Source of the DNA: Clostridium_AD frigoriphilum | Lineage (GTDB): Bacteria; Bacillota; Clostridia; Clostridiales; Clostridiaceae | DNA: 64,000 nucleotides | Direction of reading: 5' to 3' | Assembly (NCBI RefSeq): GCF_036541405.1 | Contig: NZ_JAZHFS010000011.1 | Coordinates: 94,353-158,352 of the forward strand | Shown here: positions 34,831-43,350 of the stretch, piece by piece | Numbering within the stretch: position 1 is the first letter of the stretch | How the letters are laid out: every line of letters starts with the position of its first letter | Translations under genes and position numbers: made by a program | Notes under the pieces: generated by a model | The model's database searches: none | Seen by the model: the letters and a program-made list of their open reading frames with translations, nothing else | Told to the model about the DNA's origin: nothing

Positions 34831-35739
34831 TTAGCTATTTACTTTTGCACCCTTTGTACGGTTACATTTCCAACAAAGTGTTTGCAAATTTTCTTCTGTA
34901 GACATACCGCCTTTGGAAATTGGCATTATATGGTCAATCTCTAGCAATAGATTTCTTTCATCATTTGTAGATAACTCACATTTTTGACAAGTGTAATTAT
35001 CCCTTTGTTTTATCTTTTCTCTTAACTTTGAAGTCATTAATGCTCTTTGTCCTGCTGCACTTTTTTTAAATTTAACAATCCCTGAAAAATATTCTACAAA
35101 ATTATTTAGATTATTTATATCTAATTTAATATCACAATTAGTGGATTTATTTCCACCAGGACTTACATATCTGAATGTGTAAACTGGAAAATATAATGTA
35201 CTAAAATCAATTACTTTAAAGCCTAACTTTAGCATAAACTTCTTCATGTTAATCGTTCTAATAAGAAATGGAACATCATTTTTAATAGATTCTTTAATCT
35301 TTTCAAGTTCATTACTAAGTAATTGTTTTCCCTCTTCGGCAGCAGCAAAATTATTTAAGACATTTTCAAAATTTTCCAGTGATTCTTCATCTGATTTTAT
35401 ATTAAAATACTTGCATAAATATTTAAAAGGTTGTATTTCAGCATTTTTACATACGGATGCAGAACATTCATGAATATATTCTGATTTTTTTGCTTTTAAT
35501 TGTTCTTTTCTTTTAAAATTATACCTACTCGCATCATTTAATTGTGCAGTCCCATAGTTAATTTTTCTAACCTCTGAATAAGTTTCTTTGAGTTCCTCAA
35601 TATGCTCATTTAACTCATTACAACTTACGATATAATTATTCAAACTTCTTTTTAATTTGTCAAAACTTTCCCCCTTATAATAAGCATATTCATAGATTTT
35701 CCAAGCTATAAATAAAGTTAAAATTATACCAAACATCAT
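34831..35739 (-). CDS. Membrane-anchored HNH endonuclease
   Basis: 302 aa. One N-terminal transmembrane helix (about 2-18), then a coiled coil (about 25-75), a helical middle, and a C-terminal HNH domain (about 235-300): RDNYTCQKC, then LLLEIDHIMPISKGG, then NLQTLCWKCNRTKGAK. Both zinc Cys pairs and the catalytic His of DHI are intact. HNH nucleases cut DNA. A membrane tether would place it where phage DNA enters; that is inference. The gene stands alone between terminators next to tmRNA. Confidence 0.85.
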   Translation of the reverse strand: MMFGIILTLFIAWKIYEYAYYKGESFDKLKRSLNNYIVSCNELNEHIEELKETYSEVRKINYGTAQLNDASRYNFKRKEQLKAKKSEYIHECSASVCKNAEIQPFKYLCKYFNIKSDEESLENFENVLNNFAAAEEGKQLLSNELEKIKESIKNDVPFLIRTINMKKFMLKLGFKVIDFSTLYFPVYTFRYVSPGGNKSTNCDIKLDINNLNNFVEYFSGIVKFKKSAAGQRALMTSKLREKIKQRDNYTCQKCELSTNDERNLLLEIDHIMPISKGGMSTEENLQTLCWKCNRTKGAKVNS

Positions 35740-35987
35740 TTTTTACCGCCTGCCTTTATTTTATTACATACTCCGCTATTATATCATCATTTTCATAAAA
35801 AATAAATTTACAAATTAAACTATTATTTCTAATTTCGGATAAACTTTAGTTCCTTAATAAATAAGGATTCTAAAATCAATATTTATTTAAAACAGAGCCT
35901 TTTAAAAAATTATACAACAATTACCTTTAACTTATGATACGGTTCACCTCTCATTATTCCAATACAAATAAATTAGGACGTGAAAAA

Positions 35988-36019
35988 ACCCTCAACTAAA
36001 ATTAATTAGTCGAGGGTTT
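35988..36019 (-). terminator. tmRNA terminator
   Basis: Hairpin AACCCTC...GAGGGTT, followed by a T run leftward (TTTTTTC in the transcript), 4 bp after the mature 3' end. Confidence 0.8.
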
Positions 36020-36022
36020 CAC

Positions 36023-36375
36023 TGGTGGAGGCGAGGGGTGTCGAACCCCTGTCCGAAGGCAGCAACACCTAGGCATCTACGAGCGTAGTCAATAATTTAA
36101 CATTCCCTCTACCTAACCCCTACTGACCAGGTTTAAGTTTTAGTAGCTTCATATTTTCCGTTTCCAGGTCAAAGCTTTCCCAGACTCGGTTCACCGCTGT
36201 CGTCGCCCTATCCTAAGTCGCGGTCATCTAAGGTAAGACGTAGCAGTCTAAGCTGCTAGTTGTAAATTATCGTTTGCGTTTAAATTGTTCCAATAGTTTT
36301 TTAATGCGGGTCCATAGGTTCCCTCAGCTCGCTTCCTCGACACAACGTACCCCCGTCGAAACCAAGTACGCCCCC
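36023..36375 (-). ncRNA. ssrA: Transfer-messenger RNA (tmRNA)
   Basis: 353 nt. The 5' end GGGGGCGTACTTGGTTTCGA pairs with the 3' end CGCCTCC followed by ACCA, forming the alanine-tRNA-like acceptor. The T arm GGGGTTCGACACCCC is present. The tag frame reads ANDNLQLAA then TAG (resume codon probably GCA, possibly the preceding AAC). It rescues stalled ribosomes with SmpB and marks proteins for proteolysis. smpB and rnr lie upstream on the same strand, the classic clostridial arrangement. A partial second copy lies at 31814-31983. Confidence 0.97.
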
Positions 36376-36600
36376 AAAGATGTGAAAAGATTAAATTTAA
36401 ATCTTTTGCACTGTAATAATATAAAATCATTATTACATATATAACGCAAATCTATATTTTCTAATTATTTGTAACTCATATATCAATTAGATAGTAACCT
36501 TAAGTTCTTTACTATGTTACTGACTATAGTCCTAATAATACACCATATTATATTCTTTATCAAGTGCTAATATCATGGAATCTAAGTACATTATTAGAAT
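36376..36600. other. tmRNA upstream region
   Basis: Contains a palindrome AAGATTAAATTTAAATCTT just before the tmRNA 5' end and AT-rich promoter-like sequence, but no hexamer pair with good spacing that I would commit to. tmRNA may also be made by read-through from smpB. Confidence 0.35.
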
Positions 36601-37068
36601 TTATCTCATTCTTTCTTTTATCTGTCTATCCATATCTCTCTTAGCATCTTTTTCTAGCATTGCATCTCTCTTATCATAATCCTTCTTACCACGAACAACA
36701 CCAAGATTAACTTTTACCTTAGTATCTTTAAGATAAAGAGATAATGGAACTAGTGTATAACCTTTTTGAGCCGTGAATAACCCTAGTTTAAGTATTTGTT
36801 CTTTATGAAGCAATAACCTTCTGGGTCTCAATGGATCAACATTAAACTGATTTCCATTCTCATAATGGCCTATATGCATGTTTTTAACGAATACTTCTCC
36901 ATTTATAACATCTGCAAAACTATCTTTTAAGTTTGCTTTACCAGCTCTAATGGATTTCACTTCTGTACCAACAAGCTCTATACCAGCTTCCATTGCTTCC
37001 TCTACAAAATAATCATGTCTTGCTTTTTTATTTTGTGCGAGCGTCTTGTTTTCTGTCTTCTTTATCAT
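36601..37068 (-). CDS. smpB: SsrA-binding protein SmpB
   Basis: 155 aa, normal length. Opens with NKKARHDYFVEE and contains GIELVGTEVKSIRAGKANLK and the basic C-terminal tail (KKDYDKRDAMLEKDAKRDM). It binds tmRNA and carries it to stalled ribosomes. Next to ssrA and rnr. Confidence 0.98.
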   Translation of the reverse strand: MIKKTENKTLAQNKKARHDYFVEEAMEAGIELVGTEVKSIRAGKANLKDSFADVINGEVFVKNMHIGHYENGNQFNVDPLRPRRLLLHKEQILKLGLFTAQKGYTLVPLSLYLKDTKVKVNLGVVRGKKDYDKRDAMLEKDAKRDMDRQIKERMR

Positions 37069-37208
37069 AACTTCACCTACTTTATTCTTATTAATATAGC
37101 GTAAGAATTTTTTATATTATTATGTTTAATAAGTATCATTATACTATATATTGTGTCTTATTTCAAGAATATGCAGAGTGTTTTAACAAAATAATCCATA
37201 TATAATCT

Positions 37209-37236
37209 ATAAGAGAGAAAATTTTTCCTCTCTTAT
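37209..37236 (-). terminator. Terminator after rnr
   Basis: ATAAGAGAG/CTCTCTTAT hairpin flanked by A and T runs, 36 bp after the rnr stop codon. Confidence 0.65.
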
Positions 37237-37271
37237 ATTTTTTATTCTTCTATCGAGATTATTTTAATAAT

Positions 37272-39473
37272 CTACTCTTCTTCCTTTGTTGAATCATCCT
37301 TTATAAGTTCATTTAATTGACTAACTGAATAATCATCTGAGCCTTCTTCATGCTCATCCTCGTCTTTAATTATATCGAAATAAACCTCATGAGAAGTTAG
37401 ATCAACTTTACTAACTATGATTCTTACCTCTTCTCCTAATTTGTACATTTTCTTAGTTCTCTCTCCAATAAGGGTTAAGTGTCTTTCATCAAAGACATAA
37501 TAATCATCATCTAAGGTAGTCATATGAACTAAACCTTCTACAGTATTAGGGAGTTCAACAAATAATCCAAAATTAGTTACTGATGAAATAATACCATCAA
37601 ATTCTTGACCAACTCTCTCATTCATGTATTCTGCTTTCTTTAAGTCATCAACGTCTCTCTCAGCTTCCATGGCTACTCTTTCCATATCTGATGATTGTTT
37701 AGCAGCAATTTCGACTTCCTTTTTTAATCTTTCTATTCTTGCATCACTCAACCCTCCATTTAGAACCTCTTTAATTATCCTATGGATCATTAAATCTGGA
37801 TATCTTCTAATTGGTGATGTGAAGTGACAATAATACTTAGCAGCTAAACCAAAATGACCACTACATTCTGATGAATATTTTGCTTTCATCATAGAACGGA
37901 GAAGAAGTGTGCTTACTACCATTTCTTCTTTCTGCCCTTTAACCTTTCCTAATATATCCTGAAGCATTCTAGGATGAACTTCCTTACCCCACTTTACAGC
38001 GTATCCTAAATTATGTGCAAATTCACTAAAACGCATTAGTTTTTCTTCATCTGGATCCTCATGAATTCTATATACAAATGGTACGTTTAGCCAGAAAAAA
38101 TGTTCAGCTATAGTTTCATTAGCCGCTAACATAAATTCTTCTATTACTCTATTTGCAATACCTCTTTCATAAGGTACGATATCTATAGGTTTTCCATTTT
38201 CATTTAATATTATTTTACACTCAGTAAAATCAAAATCTATAGCGCCCCTATTCATTCTGTTTTTGTTAAGAATGGCACATAACTCTTCCATATGTTTAAA
38301 GTCTTCATATAAATAGTCATATCTTTTAATTACTTCTTCGTCCTTATCAGTAAGTATTTTCGTAACGTCAGTATAAGTCATTCTCTCATTAGTTTTTATA
38401 ATACTTTCAACTATTTCATGATCTACATGTTTTCCGTTTTTATCTATCTCCATAAAACAAGTAAGTGCTAACCTATCAACTTTAGGGTTTAAACTACAAA
38501 CTCCATTTGATAATTTTTTAGGAAGCATTGGTATAACCCTATCAATTAAGTATACTGAAGTTGCTCTTTTCAAAGCTTCTTTGTCTAAAGGATTTTTGTC
38601 CTTAACAAAGTTCGAAACATCCGCTATATGAACTCCTAAACGATAGTTACCATTTTCTAGTAGCTCAATAGATACAGCGTCATCTAGGTCTTTAGCATCC
38701 TCACCATCTATAGTTACCATACGTAGGTCCCTTAAATCTTTTCTTCTTGTATATTCTTCTTTTGGAATTTCATCAGATATGTTTTCTGTATAAGCTTCAA
38801 CAGCTTCTGGAAATTCCTCTGGTAGTTTATGTTTCTTAATTATAGATAATATATCAATACCTGCGTCACCTTTGTTACCAAGGATTTCGATAATTTTCCC
38901 CTCAGGGTTTCTTTTTTGTTCTGGCCACTGAGTTATTTCAGCTATTACTATTTGACCTGTTTTTGCACCAAGTCTTTCCGATTTAGGAATAAATATATCT
39001 TGAGCAATTCTCTTATCATCAGCTACTACAAAACCAAAATTGCTACTATCCTGATAAGTTCCTATTATCGTCTTATTAGATCTTTCTATTACTTTTGCAA
39101 TTTCGCCTTCGCATTTCTTCCCATTATTTTCCTCTTTTAAAACTTTTGCAAGAACCTTGTCGCCATTCATTGCTCCGTTTACATTATCTGCTGGAATAAA
39201 TACATCTGGTCTTTCTGTTTCTGGTATTACAAATCCAAACCCTCTTTGATGACCTTGAAATTTACCAACTACAAGACCCATCTTCTCTGGTATTCCATAA
39301 TATTCAGCTTTTGATCTAACTACATCACCAGCCTTCTCCATTTCAGATAATAAAGCTGCAAAGCCTTTAATATCTTTCTTTTTTATATCAAATATTCTAG
39401 ATAGTTCTGCTGTATTCATAGGTTTGTATGCTTGCTCTGTCATAAGACTTATTAAAGTTTCTTTTATATCCAT
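37272..39473 (-). CDS. rnr: Ribonuclease R
   Basis: 733 aa. N-terminal winged-helix, cold-shock domains, the RNB catalytic domain (TIDGEDAKDLDDAVSIE, the metal-binding Asp cluster; FTSPIRRYPDLMIHR) and a C-terminal S1 domain (about 640-715) with an acidic tail. A 3'-5' exoribonuclease that degrades structured RNA and, with tmRNA/SmpB, faulty mRNAs. Same strand and order as in other Firmicutes (rnr-smpB-ssrA). Confidence 0.97.
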   Translation of the reverse strand: MDIKETLISLMTEQAYKPMNTAELSRIFDIKKKDIKGFAALLSEMEKAGDVVRSKAEYYGIPEKMGLVVGKFQGHQRGFGFVIPETERPDVFIPADNVNGAMNGDKVLAKVLKEENNGKKCEGEIAKVIERSNKTIIGTYQDSSNFGFVVADDKRIAQDIFIPKSERLGAKTGQIVIAEITQWPEQKRNPEGKIIEILGNKGDAGIDILSIIKKHKLPEEFPEAVEAYTENISDEIPKEEYTRRKDLRDLRMVTIDGEDAKDLDDAVSIELLENGNYRLGVHIADVSNFVKDKNPLDKEALKRATSVYLIDRVIPMLPKKLSNGVCSLNPKVDRLALTCFMEIDKNGKHVDHEIVESIIKTNERMTYTDVTKILTDKDEEVIKRYDYLYEDFKHMEELCAILNKNRMNRGAIDFDFTECKIILNENGKPIDIVPYERGIANRVIEEFMLAANETIAEHFFWLNVPFVYRIHEDPDEEKLMRFSEFAHNLGYAVKWGKEVHPRMLQDILGKVKGQKEEMVVSTLLLRSMMKAKYSSECSGHFGLAAKYYCHFTSPIRRYPDLMIHRIIKEVLNGGLSDARIERLKKEVEIAAKQSSDMERVAMEAERDVDDLKKAEYMNERVGQEFDGIISSVTNFGLFVELPNTVEGLVHMTTLDDDYYVFDERHLTLIGERTKKMYKLGEEVRIIVSKVDLTSHEVYFDIIKDEDEHEEGSDDYSVSQLNELIKDDSTKEEE

Positions 39474-40017
39474 TAGGTTTCCTCCTATTTAATTTCTGCA
39501 TGTTTTGATTTTTATACCGACTTAATTTTTATATCAACATAATTTTTATACTAATGTATTTACAAATCATTCTAAAAATTATTATTATCGTTCCGGTTTT
39601 TAATGTTATAGTGCTAATTTATTCATATATTTCTATAATTGCTCACTTTATTATAATCTAAAAAACACATCTAGTATATACTATGTGGTTATATACTTCC
39701 CTAATCTTCATAAAAAATGCCCCCATTAAATAGTTATATTTAATGCGGGTGTTTTGCTTAAACATATTATATTAAAATTTCTTCACAAAATTGACTTTTT
39801 TTCATAAAATAAAACAGCCCTTGGGGTTGGGCTGTTTTATAACAAATAAAAAGGGGGCTATTTATCTTTCTATTTATCTTTACTTCTTAATTATATTAAA
39901 TTTCGCCAATGTTTGCAAGTGTTTTCCACAAATTTCATTATAAATAATTTGTAAAACATATAAATTCAATTCATAATTTGTTCATTTTTGTCATATGTTA
40001 TACTATTTCCAATTAAG
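39474..40017. other. Intergenic region with a candidate small RNA
   Basis: About 540 bp. Contains a promoter-terminator pair defining a possible small RNA (39800-39885) and a second hairpin at about 39718-39755 (GCCCCCATTAAAT/ATTTAATGCGGG). The rest is AT-rich leader before rnr. Confidence 0.5.
39800..39885 (-). ncRNA. Candidate small RNA with own promoter and terminator
   Basis: On the minus strand: -35 TTGCAA (39913-39918), 17-bp spacer, -10 TATAAT (39890-39895), then about 80 nt ending in a perfect 10-bp hairpin AAAACAGCCC/GGGCTGTTTT (39811-39838) with a T-rich tail. The body carries GATAAATAGAAAGATAAATA and CCCCC, and the terminator loop is CC-rich (AACCCCAA). No start codon with ribosome site inside. 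It lies outside any gene. Confidence 0.5.
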
Positions 40018-40740
40018 TTATATCTGTTTTAATAGATTTATCTCATCTTCCGACAATTCTCTACATTGACCTTCAACTAAATCTTCATCTAATTTTAACG
40101 GTCCAAAACTAACTCTTCTTAAAAACATAACATTTTTATTTACACTCTCAAACATTCTTTTCACCTGATGAAATTTACCTTCTTGAATAGTAACCATTAC
40201 CTCTGATCCATTTTCATTTGCAGTTAACACCTCTAGTTCTGCTGGCATACATTTATATCCGTCGTCTATTACAACGCCTTTCTTAAAGGTATTTATGTCA
40301 CTTGCATCTATAAATTTATTTATTTCTGCATAATATACTTTATCTACATGGTTTTTAGGTGCAATTAATTTATGATTTAATTCACCATCATTAGTAATTA
40401 GAAGTAATCCTACTGTATCTTTATCAAGTCTTCCTATAGGAAATGGTTTAAACGCACGGTACTGCTCATCAATTAAATCAATTACAGTCTCGTCATTTCT
40501 ATCTACAGTTGCTGAAACCACCCCTGATGGTTTATTCATAACTAAATATATGTATTTTCTATAGTTAATTTCATCACCTGATACCTTTATTACAGCCTTC
40601 TCTGGATCTACTTTCATAGCACTGTCAGTTGCTATTACTCCATCAACCTCCACCTTTTTTTTCTTAAGTAATGCCTTTACTTCCTTTCTTGTTCCATGAC
40701 CTAAGTTTGACAATATCTTATCTATTCTGTCCATTATCAT
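40018..40740 (-). CDS. rsuA: 16S rRNA pseudouridine synthase (RsuA family)
   Basis: 240 aa. An S4 domain (about 3-60: MDRIDKILSNLGHGTRKEV) followed by the catalytic domain with the GRLDKDTVGLLLITNDG motif holding the catalytic Asp, and LNHKLIAPKNHVDKVY. It makes pseudouridine at a single site of 16S rRNA in E. coli; RluB/E/F-type targets cannot be excluded. Start is either the ATG at 40740 or at 40734. Confidence 0.92.
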   Translation of the reverse strand: MIMDRIDKILSNLGHGTRKEVKALLKKKKVEVDGVIATDSAMKVDPEKAVIKVSGDEINYRKYIYLVMNKPSGVVSATVDRNDETVIDLIDEQYRAFKPFPIGRLDKDTVGLLLITNDGELNHKLIAPKNHVDKVYYAEINKFIDASDINTFKKGVVIDDGYKCMPAELEVLTANENGSEVMVTIQEGKFHQVKRMFESVNKNVMFLRRVSFGPLKLDEDLVEGQCRELSEDEINLLKQI

Positions 40741-40846
40741 TCATCTCCTCAACTAGTTCTTTATATTTTAGTTAAACCATCTCCTAGGTCGCTGTTAATC
40801 ATCTCCTGTGGAGCTGTATAATTAGTATAAAGTATTTTAATTATAA

Positions 40847-40870
40847 AAAAACAGCTTTAAAAGCTGTTTT
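40847..40870 (-). terminator. Terminator after the triple-tyrosine protein gene
   Basis: AAAACAGCTTT/AAAGCTGTTTT hairpin with A and T flanks, immediately after the stop codon at 40875. Confidence 0.75.
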
Positions 40871-40874
40871 AAAT

Positions 40875-42608
40875 TTATTCTTTAACTTCAATCTCTATTA
40901 TATCATAATCTTCATACGAAATACTCTTATAGAAGCTTTTTGACAATACTAACATTTTGTATATCCCCTTATGGAAAGGTATAAAGCTATAGTCATCTTT
41001 TTTGCTAAATTTTTGTACTAAGCACCAGTTTCCTTTTTTCATAAGATAAAACTCATATACAACATCCTTGCCACCCATACTTTGAGATTTAAATGTTATG
41101 GTCTCATTAACCGTTAAATTTTCATTATCATATAAAATCTTTGTATCTGTTATAGGCAAAGTCTTATGCACTTCTATTTTAACCTCTTTTCTACTATCAT
41201 ACGCTCTTGTACTCAATTTATTTTTTACAAGTATTTCTATTGCATAACTTCCACTACATTTTGGTTTAAGTTCATAATTTTTATATTTTATAAAACTTGT
41301 TTGTTCAACTACTTTATCATCTATTTTTAAAACATAATTTATAAGTGTATCACTTGTATTTTCACATATTACTTGCACAGGAATAATATCGCAAGACATA
41401 TAATATTTATTTTTATCCATTAGAACATAATCTATTTTAGCTGGAATACATTCTAATGCTTTAATATATACACTTTTGCTTGTATCAAATTCACTCTTTG
41501 AATATTTATCTTTTACCCTTACCTCGAGTTTAAAATTTCCACTTTCCTCTGGAGTAAAATCTACAAAATCATTTATACCAAATTCTATCTTTTCTGTCTC
41601 TTTCTCATCCTTAAAAACTACAAAACTGTATCTTAAAGAGTCCCCTCCTGTTGCTTTAACTGTTAAATGAATTCGCTCACCAATTAGTACAGTATCGTTC
41701 TTGTTTATTATTATATCATCGATCTTCACAGCTTCTTTCCCTATTTCTTCATATGGATCTACATTATAAAAAATTAATGCTCTATCATCAAATTCCTTAA
41801 GAGAAAACATATCCTTAGCCATACATAATAACTTATAATTGCCCCTATTAGTTTCAACATATCTAACTAATTTCTTAGTTGAATAATCTTGTATACAACT
41901 TCTATTTCCCTTAAGATCGATTTTTACAAATTTATATAAAACCCTCCTATTATCCTCATACTTTGCCTCCACCTCAAAAACTATTTCCGTTCCTTCTAAT
42001 ATGCTCTCAGTTAAACATTTAAAGTTCATAATTTCTAAAGCTTGTATAGCTTGTACATTAAATCGTATCTTCATTGAATCATCAAACATATTCTTAGAAT
42101 TTATATTCTTGCATTCTACCAAGAACTCTTTTTCTCCAGAGTATTTGGAAGTCCATGTCATTATATTTTCTGGTGAATAATCCGCTAGAAGTTGCCAATC
42201 ATCCCTTTCATGTACCCAGTATCTATACATAATAGGTACATTAATTGTATCTACTGTTAAGGTGATTTTTTCTCCTACCATTATTTCCATCTTGTCTATG
42301 TAAATATCCTTAATTAGCTTCTCATATACCTCTCCAACTAGGTAGTCTGTCCTTGACATAAAATCAAAGGGTTTATTACTTTCTTTTCTTTTAGCTTGTA
42401 CCATTATAGAGTACTTCCCATCCACCTCTGGCTTCCAAATAGCAACACTTGTCCCACTTGATTTCTTTAAAGTATTCCAGGTTCCATTAAGGCCTACAAG
42501 AAATTTATAGTCTAAATTATTCTCTAATTCATTTTCAACACTGATTTCAATCCCTTTATATTCTTGCTTGGCATCATCTAAACTAAACAATATATTCATT
42601 TCATTCAT
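40875..42608 (-). CDS. Triple-tyrosine (Y_Y_Y) repeat protein
   Basis: 577 aa, no signal peptide or membrane span. About six repeats of roughly 90 residues, each with an Ig-like strand pattern 'YKF.......(W/R)..(I/L).DYS......W.....G.Y.(I/L)...(V/A)K...S...FD' as in the Y_Y_Y domain; for example GNYKLLCMAKDMFSLKEFDD and GNFKLEVRVKDKYSKSEFDT. Such proteins in clostridia have no established function, and Y_Y_Y domains elsewhere are sensor modules. The gene stands alone with its own terminator. Confidence 0.8.
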   Translation of the reverse strand: MNEMNILFSLDDAKQEYKGIEISVENELENNLDYKFLVGLNGTWNTLKKSSGTSVAIWKPEVDGKYSIMVQAKRKESNKPFDFMSRTDYLVGEVYEKLIKDIYIDKMEIMVGEKITLTVDTINVPIMYRYWVHERDDWQLLADYSPENIMTWTSKYSGEKEFLVECKNINSKNMFDDSMKIRFNVQAIQALEIMNFKCLTESILEGTEIVFEVEAKYEDNRRVLYKFVKIDLKGNRSCIQDYSTKKLVRYVETNRGNYKLLCMAKDMFSLKEFDDRALIFYNVDPYEEIGKEAVKIDDIIINKNDTVLIGERIHLTVKATGGDSLRYSFVVFKDEKETEKIEFGINDFVDFTPEESGNFKLEVRVKDKYSKSEFDTSKSVYIKALECIPAKIDYVLMDKNKYYMSCDIIPVQVICENTSDTLINYVLKIDDKVVEQTSFIKYKNYELKPKCSGSYAIEILVKNKLSTRAYDSRKEVKIEVHKTLPITDTKILYDNENLTVNETITFKSQSMGGKDVVYEFYLMKKGNWCLVQKFSKKDDYSFIPFHKGIYKMLVLSKSFYKSISYEDYDIIEIEVKE

Positions 42609-42823
42609 TTAAATTTACCCACCTTTATAAATATGCATTTACTACAAGTTATTCTTCTAAAATTAATCTCTATAATAAATATTATACTATATTTCCATTA
42701 TTTGTAACATAGCGTATTCCATTTTTTTTCTCTTATTTATAGACATAAACATCAATTAATAATTGATGTTTTATAATTTTCATAGTTTTTATTGTTAATA
42801 TTTGTCATTTTAAAAGTGACAAA

Positions 42824-42856
42824 AAAATAGCCAGTAACTTCCGCTACTAGCTATTT
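42824..42856 (-). terminator. Terminator after the DUF188 gene
   Basis: AAATAGC..AGTA/TACT.GCTATTT hairpin with a T run leftward, 37 bp after the stop. Confidence 0.65.
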
Positions 42857-42892
42857 CCTATATTTTAAATTTCACGAACAAATTACCTAATG

Positions 42893-43333
42893 TTATTGAT
42901 TAGCTTTCAAAATAAGTTTAATTAAATTGTTATAAAGCTTATCATCATCTTCACTTGTTCGTTTTTTAGGACCGAAGGTTTTACCACCACTCCGTCTTAA
43001 TTTACCAGACAAGTGCCTCTCAAACAATAATTTATCAATATTGTTATCATCATATATATGTCCCTTAGGCCCAATAGCATATGAGCCTTTAGCTAAAACC
43101 ATAGCAGCTACTCCAAAATCTTGAGTAATTACTATATCCTTTGACTTTGCCTCATTAGCTACTTTCATATCAACAGTTTGAAACCCACTATCTACATATC
43201 TTATTGAGGCGTAATCACTACTAAGTACATGATTAATATCACAAAACATAATAAGCTCTATAGAGCTATCCTTAGCTGCCTTTTCTATTAACTGTTTACC
43301 GGGGCATCCATCTGCATCTACAATAATTCTCAT
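42893..43333 (-). CDS. DUF188 (YaiI/YqxD) PIN-like protein
   Basis: 146 aa. Opens MRIIVDADGCPGKQLIEKAA, the invariant start of the family, with DIVITQDFGVAAMVLAKGSY and the C-terminal KRTSEDDDKLYNNLIKLI. The fold is PIN-like with conserved acids; a nuclease role has been proposed but not shown. It lies 17 bp after pgi. Confidence 0.93.
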   Translation of the reverse strand: MRIIVDADGCPGKQLIEKAAKDSSIELIMFCDINHVLSSDYASIRYVDSGFQTVDMKVANEAKSKDIVITQDFGVAAMVLAKGSYAIGPKGHIYDDNNIDKLLFERHLSGKLRRSGGKTFGPKKRTSEDDDKLYNNLIKLILKANQ

Positions 43334-43350
43334 ATAATTTGTCTCATTTT

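Noticed and set aside
36248..36430. 60-codon minus-strand frame ending in the tmRNA tag
   Set aside because: It lies inside and just upstream of ssrA; only the tag part is translated, by the tmRNA mechanism.
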